This document shows, piece by piece, positions 14,915 through 24,539 of a DNA stretch of 64,000 bases. The translations under genes were made by a program, and so were the position numbers. The notes below the pieces were generated by a model, which had not been told where the DNA came from, ran no database searches, and saw only the letters and a list, made by a program, of their open reading frames with translations. The first letter of the stretch is position 1. Each line of letters starts with the position of its first letter. The stretch comes from Bacillus pseudomycoides DSM 12442 (lineage in GTDB: Bacteria > Bacillota > Bacilli > Bacillales > Bacillaceae_G), in assembly GCF_000161455.1 (NCBI RefSeq), contig NZ_CM000745.1, positions 2,377,553 through 2,441,552 of the forward strand, given 5' to 3'.

Positions 14915-16555
14915 TTAAACTTCCTCTTGTACAAACTGTAAATACTCATCAATATCCTTATTTATTTGAAGTAATGCTTTCTCCCAAAACTCATTATCAG
15001 CAAGGTCGATGTGAAAGTATTGTTTCACCAACTCTTCGACTGGGCGTTTTCCAGTCTCACACAAGAATTTTTTGTATTTAGAATGAAACTCACTACCATC
15101 TTGTTTTGCAATTTCTAATAATCCTAAACTTAGTAGATAACCAAATGTATATGGATAATTGTAAAAAGGAACACTCGCTGTATAAAATTGACCATATTTC
15201 ATCCAAACAAAAGGTTGATATTCTGTTAAAGAATTTCCATAAGCTGCTTTTTGTGAAAGTATAGATAATCTCTCTAATTCATCCGCACTTAAATGTCCCT
15301 TTTGACTTTCTTCATAAAATGTTTGCTCAAATTGAAATGAAGCTCGAATGGCCATTACATAATTAAAGCTATTTCTGATTTTCCAGCTAAGCAATGATTT
15401 TCTCAGTTCTTCACTTTCTGCTATTTTAACTAAGTAATCTACAAGTACCATCTCAAAGAAAATAGATGCTGATTCTGCCATACACATTGGAAGGTAGTCA
15501 TCTAAAAAAGCAGTAGACTGCTCATTGCTCATTACATAAAAATGCCATGCATGCCCTAATTCATGAGCTAATATTCTTACACTATCAATTGTTTCATCAT
15601 ACCGTAATGAAATTCGAGATTCTCCTTCACTTAAAAAAGGAGCGCAAAATCCACTAGGTGGCTTATTATCTCTTGGCTCAGCATCAACCCAACCATTCAT
15701 AATAGCGTGCTGTGCAAATTGAGCTAGTTCTTCATCGATATCCTTTAAGGCCTCATATATATTTTCTACTGCTATTGAAAACGGAATTTGAACCTGATTA
15801 TTTTCTTCCAATGTCATCAAATCATGCCAAGTAAACGTCTCCTTACTTCTTTTATGAAACGCTATAACACTCGATAACTTTTCAAGATTCCCTTCAATAG
15901 CATTCCACATTTCCAATAATGCATTTTTAGAAATACCGTTTGCTTGAAGCGATTGTGACAATACCTCCTTTTCTTGTAACAGGTTACTTTTTAGGTTACG
16001 CAATCTACCTATTTGATTAAGTACGCTAGCAAATACTGTTTTCTCCTTTTCCAATGCCTCTGTAAGAGAAGAAAATACCGCTAATCTTTCATGATGAGTT
16101 TCACCATTCATCGCAAGATAATTTGCTTTTCCAAATGATAATATCTCGTTATTATGATGTACTTCTAATCTATTTCGTAATTGTATGTACATGTCTTCCC
16201 AAGCTTTTAATTCATTTTCTATAAAGTTGATATTTTGATTTTCGAAGAAGTTACTTTTTTCATGATTCGATTCTTGTAGTAATAAACGAACCTCTGTTTT
16301 CAACTTATTTATTTTTGTATGAGGTAAAGCAGCTGTAAATTCATCTGCGTGTTCAGCAGAAAGACAATAAAAGTAATACTCTGCCTTTTCAATTCTTTGT
16401 ATAATTCTTGAGAGGATTGCTGGGTCGCTATTTTCTTTATATGTTCCTATTAATTGTTCGATTATCTCTATTTCTGTAGAAAACGTAGGATCTTTTGTTT
16501 CAGGATATAACCTTTCCAAATCCCATCGCGTTGGATGATTGATCATTTGATTCAT
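14915..16555 (-). CDS. M3 family oligoendopeptidase (PepF-like)
   Basis: 546-aa cytoplasmic zinc metallopeptidase. The HExxH motif is HELGH at 331-335 with the third ligand Glu in the AESASIFFE helix about 25 residues on. The N-terminal half is helical, as in the prolyl oligopeptidase-like cap of PepF/thimet enzymes. It hydrolyses short peptides in the cytosol. A near-ideal AGGAGG site precedes the ATG. Slightly shorter than typical PepF (about 600 aa). Next to the glycosyltransferase by position only. Confidence 0.88.
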   Translation of the reverse strand: MNQMINHPTRWDLERLYPETKDPTFSTEIEIIEQLIGTYKENSDPAILSRIIQRIEKAEYYFYCLSAEHADEFTAALPHTKINKLKTEVRLLLQESNHEKSNFFENQNINFIENELKAWEDMYIQLRNRLEVHHNNEILSFGKANYLAMNGETHHERLAVFSSLTEALEKEKTVFASVLNQIGRLRNLKSNLLQEKEVLSQSLQANGISKNALLEMWNAIEGNLEKLSSVIAFHKRSKETFTWHDLMTLEENNQVQIPFSIAVENIYEALKDIDEELAQFAQHAIMNGWVDAEPRDNKPPSGFCAPFLSEGESRISLRYDETIDSVRILAHELGHAWHFYVMSNEQSTAFLDDYLPMCMAESASIFFEMVLVDYLVKIAESEELRKSLLSWKIRNSFNYVMAIRASFQFEQTFYEESQKGHLSADELERLSILSQKAAYGNSLTEYQPFVWMKYGQFYTASVPFYNYPYTFGYLLSLGLLEIAKQDGSEFHSKYKKFLCETGKRPVEELVKQYFHIDLADNEFWEKALLQINKDIDEYLQFVQEEV

Positions 16556-16699
16556 TTTATAGCCTCCTGTTTTTACAGATAGTTACAATAATGCATTCAT
16601 TAGCTAATTATATATGAATCACTTAAATTTCAACATCTTGAAATATTCCGACTTTTGTGCAGGTATTTTAAATAGTATTACTTTCACTCCTTTCCTATT

Positions 16700-17599
16700 C
16701 TATTTCTTCTTATTTATATAGCGTGTATTTACTACCTTTTCTTTTTGATATATATACACCAAACACATCAATACAACTACAATCGGAATGGCAATTACAT
16801 CACCAATAAACGGATATACCATTACGCAACATGTGAATGCTGTTACAGAAAAAATCTTTCCTAGTCTATTCTTGATTAGCTTTATTCCCGCTGCAGTACC
16901 TACAATATATGTAACAATTCCTAATGAATTAGGGATTAGCACTAATTGATCTACGCGAATATGAAAAAAGAAGCTTATTAAAAGCACTGTTATTGCGATG
17001 AAACCTACTATCATTAAAGCATTCGTTGGTGTATTGCTTTTGTTATTCAAATACCCCAGATATTCAGGTGCAAATTCTTCTTTTCCTAGAGAATAACCCA
17101 GCCGACTCATACTTGCTATACATGCATTTGTTGTACCTAAACAAATTATAAAAGCTACCAATCCAACTAACCATACAAATTGGTCACCTAATGTATTTTT
17201 TATAACGATTACAAGAGCAGTACTATTATCAGACTTTATAGAATATGCTCCTGTCCCAATTACTGAAATAGCAATTCCTATATAAATAAGGCCAATAATA
17301 ATAATCGCAGCACCTGTTGAAAAAATGATATTTCTTTTTCTCGGAGATTTGAATTCAGGCGCTAAACTTGAAATTGCTTCCCATCCAAAAAAAGACCAAA
17401 ATATTAATAATGTAGCATGTAAAATAGGGTGTATTTCATTTAATGAAATGTTTATATTTATGTTTTCCATTTCAATATAAGGCAATGAACAAACAATTGT
17501 TATGAGTAAGATAAGAAAAGTTAATACACCTATACATACTTGAAATACTCCACTCATTTTTAACCCGAAGAAATTTGAACAAATAAGATGATTTTTCAT
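16700..17599 (-). pseudogene. APC-superfamily amino acid permease, 5'-truncated
   Basis: 299 aa with about eight membrane helices, corresponding to the C-terminal two-thirds of an amino acid/polyamine/organocation permease (GLKMSG near residue 13, FWSFFGWEAISSLAPEF, ICLGTTNACIASMSRLGYSL). Family members are about 430 aa; the first four helices with the substrate-binding motif in TM1 are missing. Upstream the frame closes with TAA four codons before the first Met, and no ribosome site is seen. Probably a non-functional remnant whose divergent LysR neighbour may once have controlled it. Confidence 0.7.
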
Positions 17600-17972
17600 T
17601 GGATATTTATGTTAATATCACTATAAAGATTGTGAAGAAATGTACTTAAACTAACGATGCAGGTTAGTTGCAGAAGGAGAAAGACTTTTAATCTACCTTT
17701 TTTCTTTCATCCCCTATTCAGAAAATTTCGATTCAAAAGTGGGATATTATGTTAAAGTGGGTTTGTGTAATTACTTAACTAACTGACAGGTTATTTGAAG
17801 AGAGGTATTTTTCCCCTTATCTATGGAACTGGTCGATAAACTCTAAAACATCTCCTCTCTCTAATACCAAAGAGCTGTAAAACATAAAAAGCATGGCTAC
17901 GAAAATACTAGGCACCTAAATGAGTTTGATAATAAAAGAGAAGTTCTTATTAGATTTTAGTAGAAGGGATGG
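17600..17972. other. Intergenic region between permease remnant and LysR gene
   Basis: No open gene and no homology to the lost permease N-terminus seen on either strand. A small hairpin (17651-17669) is present; otherwise nothing. Confidence 0.5.
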
Positions 17973-18878
17973 ATGAAAATGGATATTAGGAAAATGCGAT
18001 ATTTCATAATGGTGGCAGAAGAATTGAATTTTAGTCGTGCAGCAGAACGTCTTAGGATGGCACAACCTCCTCTAAGCCAAGAAATTCGTAAATTAGAAGA
18101 AGAATTGGGAGTTCAACTTTTTCATCGAACAAAAAGAATGGTTGAACTTACGGATGCTGGGAAGATATTTTTAGAAGGATCTCAACAAACACTGTTTCAA
18201 TTAGAAAGAGCCATAAAAGAAACACAACTTGCAGCTGAAGGAAAAATAGGGAACTTAATAATCGGTTTTGTCGATTCCACAGAAATCGTTATAGAAGTTC
18301 TTAATAAATTTCGAGAACGCTTTCCTAAAATCCATCTTATATTGCGTGAAATGACAACGGAGCAGCAACTAAAAGCACTCTATGAGAAACAAATTCATAT
18401 TGGATTTATTCGTTCTAAACAGAACAACGGGATACTATCTTCTGAAGTTTGTTCTGAAGAATCTTTAAGATTGGTTTTACATCAAGATCACCCTTTCACC
18501 TCATTGCCCGAAATTCCACTCCAATTGTTAATTGATGAACCATTTATTTTGTTTCCTCGTCATTTTGGTCCGAATTTTTATGATTTAATTATTAACTATT
18601 TTGGGGATCATGGTGTAAGTTTAAATGTTGTTCAAGAAGCTGTTCAAATGCAAACTATTGTTAATTTAGTTGCAACAGGAATGGGAGTTTCTGTCGTTCC
18701 ATCGTCGGTGGAAAGTTATAAACGTCCTGGGGTTATCTATAAAAAAATCCAAGAGACTACACCAAAAGTAAATCTATATGTTGGATGGAGACAGGATGAA
18801 AAATCTGCAGTAGTAGATCATTTCTTAACAGTTGTTAGAGAGGTGTATTCGATTTTACAACTTGATCACCAAGAATAA
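17973..18878 (+). CDS. LysR-family transcriptional regulator
   Basis: 301 aa (299 if the ATG at 17979 is used; GAAGGG lies 4 nt from the first and 10 nt from the second, so the second is somewhat better placed). Winged helix-turn-helix at 1-65 (ELNFSRAAERL, QPPLSQEIRKLEEELG) and a periplasmic-binding-like effector domain at 90-295. LysR proteins usually activate a divergent gene on binding a small molecule; the divergent gene here is a truncated permease, so its original target seems lost. A weak hairpin follows. Confidence 0.9.
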   Translation: MKMDIRKMRYFIMVAEELNFSRAAERLRMAQPPLSQEIRKLEEELGVQLFHRTKRMVELTDAGKIFLEGSQQTLFQLERAIKETQLAAEGKIGNLIIGFVDSTEIVIEVLNKFRERFPKIHLILREMTTEQQLKALYEKQIHIGFIRSKQNNGILSSEVCSEESLRLVLHQDHPFTSLPEIPLQLLIDEPFILFPRHFGPNFYDLIINYFGDHGVSLNVVQEAVQMQTIVNLVATGMGVSVVPSSVESYKRPGVIYKKIQETTPKVNLYVGWRQDEKSAVVDHFLTVVREVYSILQLDHQE

Positions 18879-19000
18879 AAGCCCACCCTGATGGGATGGG
18901 TAGTAAAATATTACAAAGGAAGAATGCTAATTTAACTTAAGTTTTAAAGTAAGACTACAAAGATTTTGTATATATTTCTGATTAAGTCACGTGCAAAAAC

Positions 19001-19990
19001 TTAACCTGTTTTACTCGGATCGTACTCAACGAAACCTTCTAGTACTTTGTCAATCTGATTCATTATTTCAGGTTTCAGTTTGACATCAGAAGCGAACACA
19101 TTCTCTCTTACCTGTTCCGGTCTCGAGGCACCGATAATTGCTGAGGAAACATTCTGGTTTTGTAGTACCCAAGCTACTGCGAGTTGAGCGAGGGTAAGAT
19201 CAATCTCTTGTGCGATGGGTTTGAGCTTCTGGATAGCAGTGAGCACATTGTCATTCATCCAACGTTGTGCAAGATTATAAAAAAATGGTTTGCCAGCAGG
19301 AGAATTAGCACGTGATTGAGTTGGTACTGGTTTTTTGGGGTGATATTTTCCAGTGAGAACACCTTGTGCGAGAGGCGACCATACTACTTGCCCAAGTCCC
19401 TCACGTTGACAGGTTGGTATCACATCGGTTTCGATAACTCTCCACAACATTGAATACTGGGGTTGGCTAGCGATGAGCGGAATATTCAATTCCCGTGAAA
19501 GTGTTGCACCACGGGTGATTTGTTCTGCTGTCCATTCACTTACACCGATATAAAGCACTTTACCTTGTCTTACAAGATCTGCGAAAGCTAACATCGTTTC
19601 TTCAAGAGGAGTAGTTGGGTCAAATCTGTGTGCATAATAGACATCAATATAGTCGGTCTGTAACCGACGCAGCGATGCATTACAATTTTCTAGAATATGT
19701 TTTCGTGATAAACCTTTATCGTTTTGCCCATTCCCAGTCGGATGGCACACCTTTGTACATAGTTCAATGCTCTCCCGTCGTATACCTTGTAAAGACCGGC
19801 CGAGTACTTCTTCAGCTTTAGTGTCTGAATAAACATCAGCAGTATCGACTGTTGTTATACCGACATCTAGTGCTGCTTTAACACACTCTTTTGCAGTATC
19901 CTCATCTACTTTACCCCCATGATTTATCCAGTTTCCGTATGCAATCTTGCTTATTGTTAATCCGCTATTGCCAAGTTTACTAAACTCCAT
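19001..19990 (-). CDS. Aldo/keto reductase, Kv-beta/YghZ-like
   Basis: 329 aa from the ATG at 19990, which follows AAAGGAGG; a longer frame lacks a site. Catalytic tetrad Asp/Tyr in VDTADVYSDTKAE, Lys in CTKVCHP and His in YYAHRFD. The SQPQYSM and GVLTGKY motifs and the C-terminal AIIGASRPEQ nucleotide loop fit the potassium-channel beta-subunit-like branch. Base composition looks more GC-rich than its neighbours and codon choice differs, consistent with acquisition. Physiological substrate unknown, probably a reactive carbonyl. Confidence 0.9.
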   Translation of the reverse strand: MEFSKLGNSGLTISKIAYGNWINHGGKVDEDTAKECVKAALDVGITTVDTADVYSDTKAEEVLGRSLQGIRRESIELCTKVCHPTGNGQNDKGLSRKHILENCNASLRRLQTDYIDVYYAHRFDPTTPLEETMLAFADLVRQGKVLYIGVSEWTAEQITRGATLSRELNIPLIASQPQYSMLWRVIETDVIPTCQREGLGQVVWSPLAQGVLTGKYHPKKPVPTQSRANSPAGKPFFYNLAQRWMNDNVLTAIQKLKPIAQEIDLTLAQLAVAWVLQNQNVSSAIIGASRPEQVRENVFASDVKLKPEIMNQIDKVLEGFVEYDPSKTG

Positions 19991-20035
19991 TCTAGTTCCT
20001 CCTTTTAAAAGTGCTATCTTCATTATAAAGACCAC

Positions 20036-20393
20036 ATTTTAATACGGATAATATATTATTAATAATGAATTAATATAAAATTTATATAAGAATGCAGTGC
20101 CCTTCTGTGTAATCAGAAGTTTGCAAGGCTATTGGGTATTACCACATCGCTATCAAGCCAATAATGATGCCTATCTAGGTTTATTTGGCATGCACATTTT
20201 TAAGAGTGTACCTCTACTTTAAGAATATCTTATTTCTGATAAACGGAAGTTCATTTTGTTTTTGTTCTTAAGTTGATGGGCATAGAATTTTATAACACCC
20301 CTAAAACAAAAAATTGTACATTTTCACCGGGAGATGCCAATTTTCTCGTTTTGGGGTATTTGCTTTTCTTAGGTTGATTGTGATGGGAGTAAA
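20036..20393. other. Intergenic region
   Basis: No gene visible. Contains short blocks (20178-20290) shared with 11820-11865 in the mobile cassette, probably a dispersed B. cereus-group repeat. Confidence 0.4.
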
Positions 20394-20429
20394 CGCCAAA
20401 AAAGGAGTGATTCTTATGATCACTCCTTT
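20394..20429 (-). terminator. Terminator of the secreted nuclease gene
   Basis: 11-bp stem 20401-20411/20419-20429 with a T run on the minus strand. Confidence 0.85.
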
Positions 20430-20465
20430 CTACTTTAAAATTTACCCAGGTATGATTTTACTTAT

Positions 20466-21314
20466 TTATTTCCAAATTTCATTTGCCCATTCAGGATGAT
20501 CAATAAATGGATTACGATTATGTTGATATTTTGTAAAAATAACTTCATTACGCTTTCGTTCCAAATCATCGACAGGGTCTTGTTCATTCCATTTTAGTAA
20601 AACAGATAGTTTCCCCATATATGGATCTTTATTGTTATTCACTTTTTCATTAAGCTCTAAATCTACTTCGCCATTGTCTCCTTCATAACGAACAGCCATG
20701 TAAAATAACATTCTAGCAATATCTCCTTTTACACTATCACGAGGTTCCCAAGAATCACTATCGTATTTACATTCTGTTGCTTCTGAATGACTCACACCGC
20801 CATTATCAAAATCCAAATTCCCACGTGAACTATTGACAGATACATCCGTAGCTCTTAAATGGTGAAGGTCCGTTCCTGGTCCTGCAGCTGTCCCAAAATC
20901 ACCGTGAGATTTTGCCCAAACATGCTCTCGGTTCCAATTATCGACCCCTGAACCATTTGTAAATTTCCCTTGCGAACGTCCTGTATATAAGAGAAGAACA
21001 TTGTTTTTATTATTTGGATCTTCATCAGTATCTCTTAGTGCTTCCCAAACCGCACTGTATGATATCTTTGTATGATTATCAATAATATTATGAAGCTCCT
21101 TTTTTAATTCTGAACCCGCTTTTCCCTTTGCGCTATTATAATATGTATCATCATAATTTTTTACAGTAACCTCTTGTGTTAAAATCATCTCTGCTTTCGG
21201 AGACGCAGACACTACTTCAGCATATGTAGTATCTGTAAATGATAAGGACGAGGAACCTAAAATAAAGAATGAAGAAATAGCAACCATACTTAGTTTTATT
21301 TTTTGAAATGGCAT
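20466..21314 (-). CDS. Secreted endonuclease I family nuclease
   Basis: 282 aa from the ATG at 21314 (AAAGGGGA 9 nt upstream; a GTG two codons earlier is too close). Signal peptide about 1-33 (MVAISSFFILGSSS... cleavage near TYAE). The mature part is the endonuclease I/Bsn fold: NREHVWAKSHGDFG carries the His-Asn metal/catalytic site and DLHHLRATDVSVNSSRGN the second conserved block. Members (B. subtilis Bsn/YurI) are extracellular non-specific nucleases. Likely feeds on or degrades external nucleic acid. It stands beside the phospholipase C as a second secreted hydrolase. Confidence 0.87.
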   Translation of the reverse strand: MPFQKIKLSMVAISSFFILGSSSLSFTDTTYAEVVSASPKAEMILTQEVTVKNYDDTYYNSAKGKAGSELKKELHNIIDNHTKISYSAVWEALRDTDEDPNNKNNVLLLYTGRSQGKFTNGSGVDNWNREHVWAKSHGDFGTAAGPGTDLHHLRATDVSVNSSRGNLDFDNGGVSHSEATECKYDSDSWEPRDSVKGDIARMLFYMAVRYEGDNGEVDLELNEKVNNNKDPYMGKLSVLLKWNEQDPVDDLERKRNEVIFTKYQHNRNPFIDHPEWANEIWK

Positions 21315-21426
21315 ATACACAAATCCCCTTTAAAATTAGATGCTAGTTAATGAACAAAAAACTCATTCTAAATACATGAAGTATTATTAAAATATATAAA
21401 TTTTTCTTTCTCTCTTCTAGGAAATC

Positions 21427-22848
21427 CTATTCAGCCTGTATAAATTTCCATGCTTTTGGTTGATCCGTTTTCTTTCCTAACACAATCCAGCTCTTCCCTT
21501 TACCATTTTCTTGATAATTTACTGGGTATCCATCTGTATATAGGTAATATTCAGCTGAATTATTCGGATTTGGATACACTTTAAACTGTGCAGTATTTGC
21601 TTTTTGTTTCGCAAGATGTACCCAATTTGTCATGTTGGAGTAATTAAGAAATACGTAATTATCATAGTTGGATTGCGTCATTTTCAGCAGTACACTTTCT
21701 CCGCGATGGAGGATTCCATTATTCTCTTTATCAAATACAAACTGAACAGGTGTACCGTGAACTTTATTATCATCTACATGATTAGATAATAGTGCGTAAT
21801 CATTCGCAGCATATACTTCAAAGGTCAAACCTCTATTTAGAAACTCACTTGGTACTACGAAGTATTTTTTATTATCTTGTATTGCTTCTCCTTTAGAATC
21901 TTTTACTATCGTATTTTCAATATCTTCAGCAGCAGTATTTCCAACAAATGTGTTAAACCATAAATGAATAAATCCCGCTGTATTTCTTTGAGCTTTTTCT
22001 AAACTTCTCTGAACAGCTGGCATAACTTCTTCTTGCCAAAGAGTATTGTTTCCTTTATTATAGTGAGATTTAATCTCGTCATTGGTAATGTTCCCGATTT
22101 CCACTTTTGCGAGTTTCGCTGTTTCATGGATCCACTGTTTTGGATCATTAGAATTCACTAAATTATATACGCCCTCACCATCAGATACTTCATACTGTGT
22201 CTGAATTGTCGTCACATAATTTTCAAAAGCGCTATGAAACTTTAAAGCACTCATGTCGACGGCTGTAAAATTAGCAGCATGCATTGGCTGAGTAGCATCT
22301 GTGAAGTAGTGCGTCGCAACACCTAAATAATAAAAAGCTTGTTTTCGGTCATCCTTCTTAAAGTATTCACCTGCTAATTTAAAATATTTATCTCCTTGCG
22401 AGAGAGCTGTTGGTTCTTCTTCTCCTTTATAGTTCTTTCTCGTATCAGGATCGTAGAAGTGAGATTTCCATCCTCCCTTAATTAGCCCATCAATGCCTAT
22501 CGTACCTGTACCGCCATCGTTAAATTCATCAAGGTAATCGGCATCATAAAGACCTCTTTCAAATAACTCCTTATATTCAGGAGTATTTAAAAATTGTAAT
22601 TCATTTGCTTGAACCGTCTTATCTTGATTACGACCCATAATTTGAATTGCGTTTCGTGCAATCCATAAATGTGTGCTTTCATTAGGATGGTGCGGATGCT
22701 CCGCAGACCATCTTTTCACACGTTTGTGCTCTTGGTTTTCCTGTTTCATTACTTCGTCAATTCCACAAGCATATGTTTCTGTTGGAATTGTCATTGCAAT
22801 AGAAGATATTGCTGTTACAAAAGCTAGTGTACATAATTTCTTTTTCAT
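21427..22848 (-). CDS. Secreted zinc-dependent phospholipase C with C-terminal extension
   Basis: 473 aa. Signal peptide 1-27, then a propeptide ending in KRVKR and a mature start at Trp47 (WSAEHPHH), as in the B. cereus phosphatidylcholine PLC. The full zinc set is present with family spacing: Trp47, His60, Asp102, His130, His180/Asp184/His190 (THYFTDATQPMH) and His205/Glu209. The classic B. cereus enzyme is 283 aa; this one carries about 170 extra C-terminal residues rich in beta strands, reminiscent in layout of the membrane-binding domain of clostridial alpha-toxin, though I cannot assign the domain. A perfect PlcR box lies 116 bp upstream. Confidence 0.92.
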   Translation of the reverse strand: MKKKLCTLAFVTAISSIAMTIPTETYACGIDEVMKQENQEHKRVKRWSAEHPHHPNESTHLWIARNAIQIMGRNQDKTVQANELQFLNTPEYKELFERGLYDADYLDEFNDGGTGTIGIDGLIKGGWKSHFYDPDTRKNYKGEEEPTALSQGDKYFKLAGEYFKKDDRKQAFYYLGVATHYFTDATQPMHAANFTAVDMSALKFHSAFENYVTTIQTQYEVSDGEGVYNLVNSNDPKQWIHETAKLAKVEIGNITNDEIKSHYNKGNNTLWQEEVMPAVQRSLEKAQRNTAGFIHLWFNTFVGNTAAEDIENTIVKDSKGEAIQDNKKYFVVPSEFLNRGLTFEVYAANDYALLSNHVDDNKVHGTPVQFVFDKENNGILHRGESVLLKMTQSNYDNYVFLNYSNMTNWVHLAKQKANTAQFKVYPNPNNSAEYYLYTDGYPVNYQENGKGKSWIVLGKKTDQPKAWKFIQAE

Positions 22849-22963
22849 ACGATTCTCCTAAATTTCAATTTCATCAATAACGTAAACGATTTTACTTTTA
22901 AACAAAAATACCCTTCCACATTAAAAATGTAGTTTAATAATAACCTATATATTTCAATTTTTT

Positions 22964-22979
22964 TATGCAATTATACATA
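22964..22979. promoter_or_regulatory. PlcR box
   Basis: TATGCAATTATACATA matches the PlcR consensus TATGNANNNNTNCATA at every fixed position. It lies 116 bp before the phospholipase C start and 82 bp before the divergent small membrane-protein gene. PlcR with its PapR peptide activates secreted virulence factors in the B. cereus group. Confidence 0.85.
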
Positions 22980-23060
22980 TTTAGTTGCTAGCTAAAAAGA
23001 CTACAGTTTATCGATGATTGAAATCAAAAAATATTTATTAAATAAGAAAGAGGGACGAAT

Positions 23061-23264
23061 ATGATTTTGAGAACAAATGACAAAAAGGCGCGAAAAACAG
23101 TAAGATATGTTGCAGGATTTGTTATACTTTTAATACTAGTATCCTTTATATATCAATGGAATAACGGTTTAGAGATTGATACGACTGAGAGAGTTTCTTT
23201 TATACTAGTTCTCACTAGTTTCCTTTCTACCTTCTTGCCTGTTAGAAAAAAAGCTAGTGAATAA
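23061..23264 (+). CDS. Small two-helix membrane protein
   Basis: 67 aa, basic N-terminus, two predicted membrane helices (about 17-32 and 43-58) joined by a short acidic loop, basic tail. AGAGGGA ribosome site. Family not recognised. It is divergent from the phospholipase C gene and shares the PlcR-box region, so co-regulation is possible. Confidence 0.6.
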   Translation: MILRTNDKKARKTVRYVAGFVILLILVSFIYQWNNGLEIDTTERVSFILVLTSFLSTFLPVRKKASE

Positions 23265-23383
23265 TAAAAAAGTTACGTCTGCTACTGTAAATCGTTTGTA
23301 TTACATATATTCTTTATTGCATTTGATATATTAATTCCTCCTACGATGTTATCCTCATCTATTTCGCACAAAACTATGATTGT

Positions 23384-23413
23384 AAAAAAAAAGATTGATC
23401 AAAAAGATCAATC
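23384..23413 (-). terminator. Terminator of degV-type gene
   Basis: 8-bp stem 23393-23400/23406-23413 followed on the minus strand by a nine-T run. Confidence 0.85.
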
Positions 23414-23415
23414 CT

Positions 23416-24276
23416 TTACTCTACTTCATTTAAGAAGAACAATGTTAAAACACCTGGTCCTGTATGCGCACCGATTGCTGCTCCAATTGTATTTACAATA
23501 AACACATCACAGCCAAATTTTTCAGTAATTAACGCTTTTAATGCATTCGCAGTTTCTAAATCATCACCATGTGTAATGCCAACTGTTTGACCTTTAAGGT
23601 CTTTTCCTCGCTCTTCCATTATATCGACAATTCGGCCTAAAACTTTCTTTCTACCTCTAATCTTTTCAAGTGGTACAAGCTTTCCTTCTTCCACATTTAG
23701 AATCGGCTTAATATTTAATAAACCACCAATAAATCCAGCTACCTTACTTAAACGACCACCTCTAACAAGATACTGCAAATCAGCAACTGTAAAGATATGC
23801 TCCATATGTTTTGTTAGAAAAGCAATTCGTTTCAAAATTTCTTCTTTTGATGCACCTTCTTTAGCCATTTTCGCAGCTTCTAATACAACAAGACCTTGAC
23901 CAAGTGAAGCGCATTTTGTATCAATAATTTCTAAATCGAAATCTGCATATGTTTCTTGTACTTCTTCTTTAATCACTACTGAAGATTGATATGTACCAGA
24001 AAGTTCAGAAGAGAAAGCTACATATATACAAGGTGTACTTTGCTTTGCATATGTAACGAACTTTTCTTGGAATGTTTCTAATGATGGCAGCGATGTCTTA
24101 AATACCTCGCCTTCTCTCATCTTTTGTAATAATTGAACCGAATCTAATGTTACTCCATCTAAATACTCTGTTTCTGCCTCATCATATACACGGAGTGGAA
24201 TCAAATCTATATCATAAGCTTGCAGCAATTCTTTTGGTAAATCAGCAGCACTATCCGTAATGATTTTAACGCTCAT
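23416..24276 (-). CDS. DegV family fatty-acid-binding protein
   Basis: 286 aa, full length. N-terminal ITDSAADLP, the KTSLPSLETF motif whose Thr-Ser pair holds the fatty-acid carboxylate, YVAFSSELSGTYQS and the C-terminal GAHTGPGVL are all typical. DegV/FakB proteins bind free fatty acids and can present them to the kinase FakA for phosphorylation. No fakA-like gene is nearby. Ribosome site GAGG upstream; terminator overlaps the stop region. Specific lipid unknown. Confidence 0.92.
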   Translation of the reverse strand: MSVKIITDSAADLPKELLQAYDIDLIPLRVYDEAETEYLDGVTLDSVQLLQKMREGEVFKTSLPSLETFQEKFVTYAKQSTPCIYVAFSSELSGTYQSSVVIKEEVQETYADFDLEIIDTKCASLGQGLVVLEAAKMAKEGASKEEILKRIAFLTKHMEHIFTVADLQYLVRGGRLSKVAGFIGGLLNIKPILNVEEGKLVPLEKIRGRKKVLGRIVDIMEERGKDLKGQTVGITHGDDLETANALKALITEKFGCDVFIVNTIGAAIGAHTGPGVLTLFFLNEVE

Positions 24277-24539
24277 TTTTAAACCTCTATTCTATTATAA
24301 GTATACTAAAATAAGAACAATTACCTTTAAATTATATACGTAAAACACTTATGAAGAAAGAGAAAGTATTATTAAACTATTCTATATTCTATGCGTGGAA
24401 TGTGGAGAAATTAACTTCATGATCAAATCAATTTCTCAAACGAGTTATATCTAATTGAACCAAGTACCATTATTTCATTACAAATCATTTTGTTTCCTAT
24501 ACAATAGAAATATCAGAATTTTTCAAGGAGTGTATTTTT

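Noticed and set aside
17600..17972. Possible T-box or riboswitch leader upstream of the permease remnant
   Set aside because: No T-box bulge sequence or terminator/antiterminator pair could be recognised.
23282..23391. Coding-like minus-strand stretch reading VLCEIDEDNIVGGINISN
   Set aside because: About 30 codons with no start or ribosome site and no family I can name; at most a small remnant.
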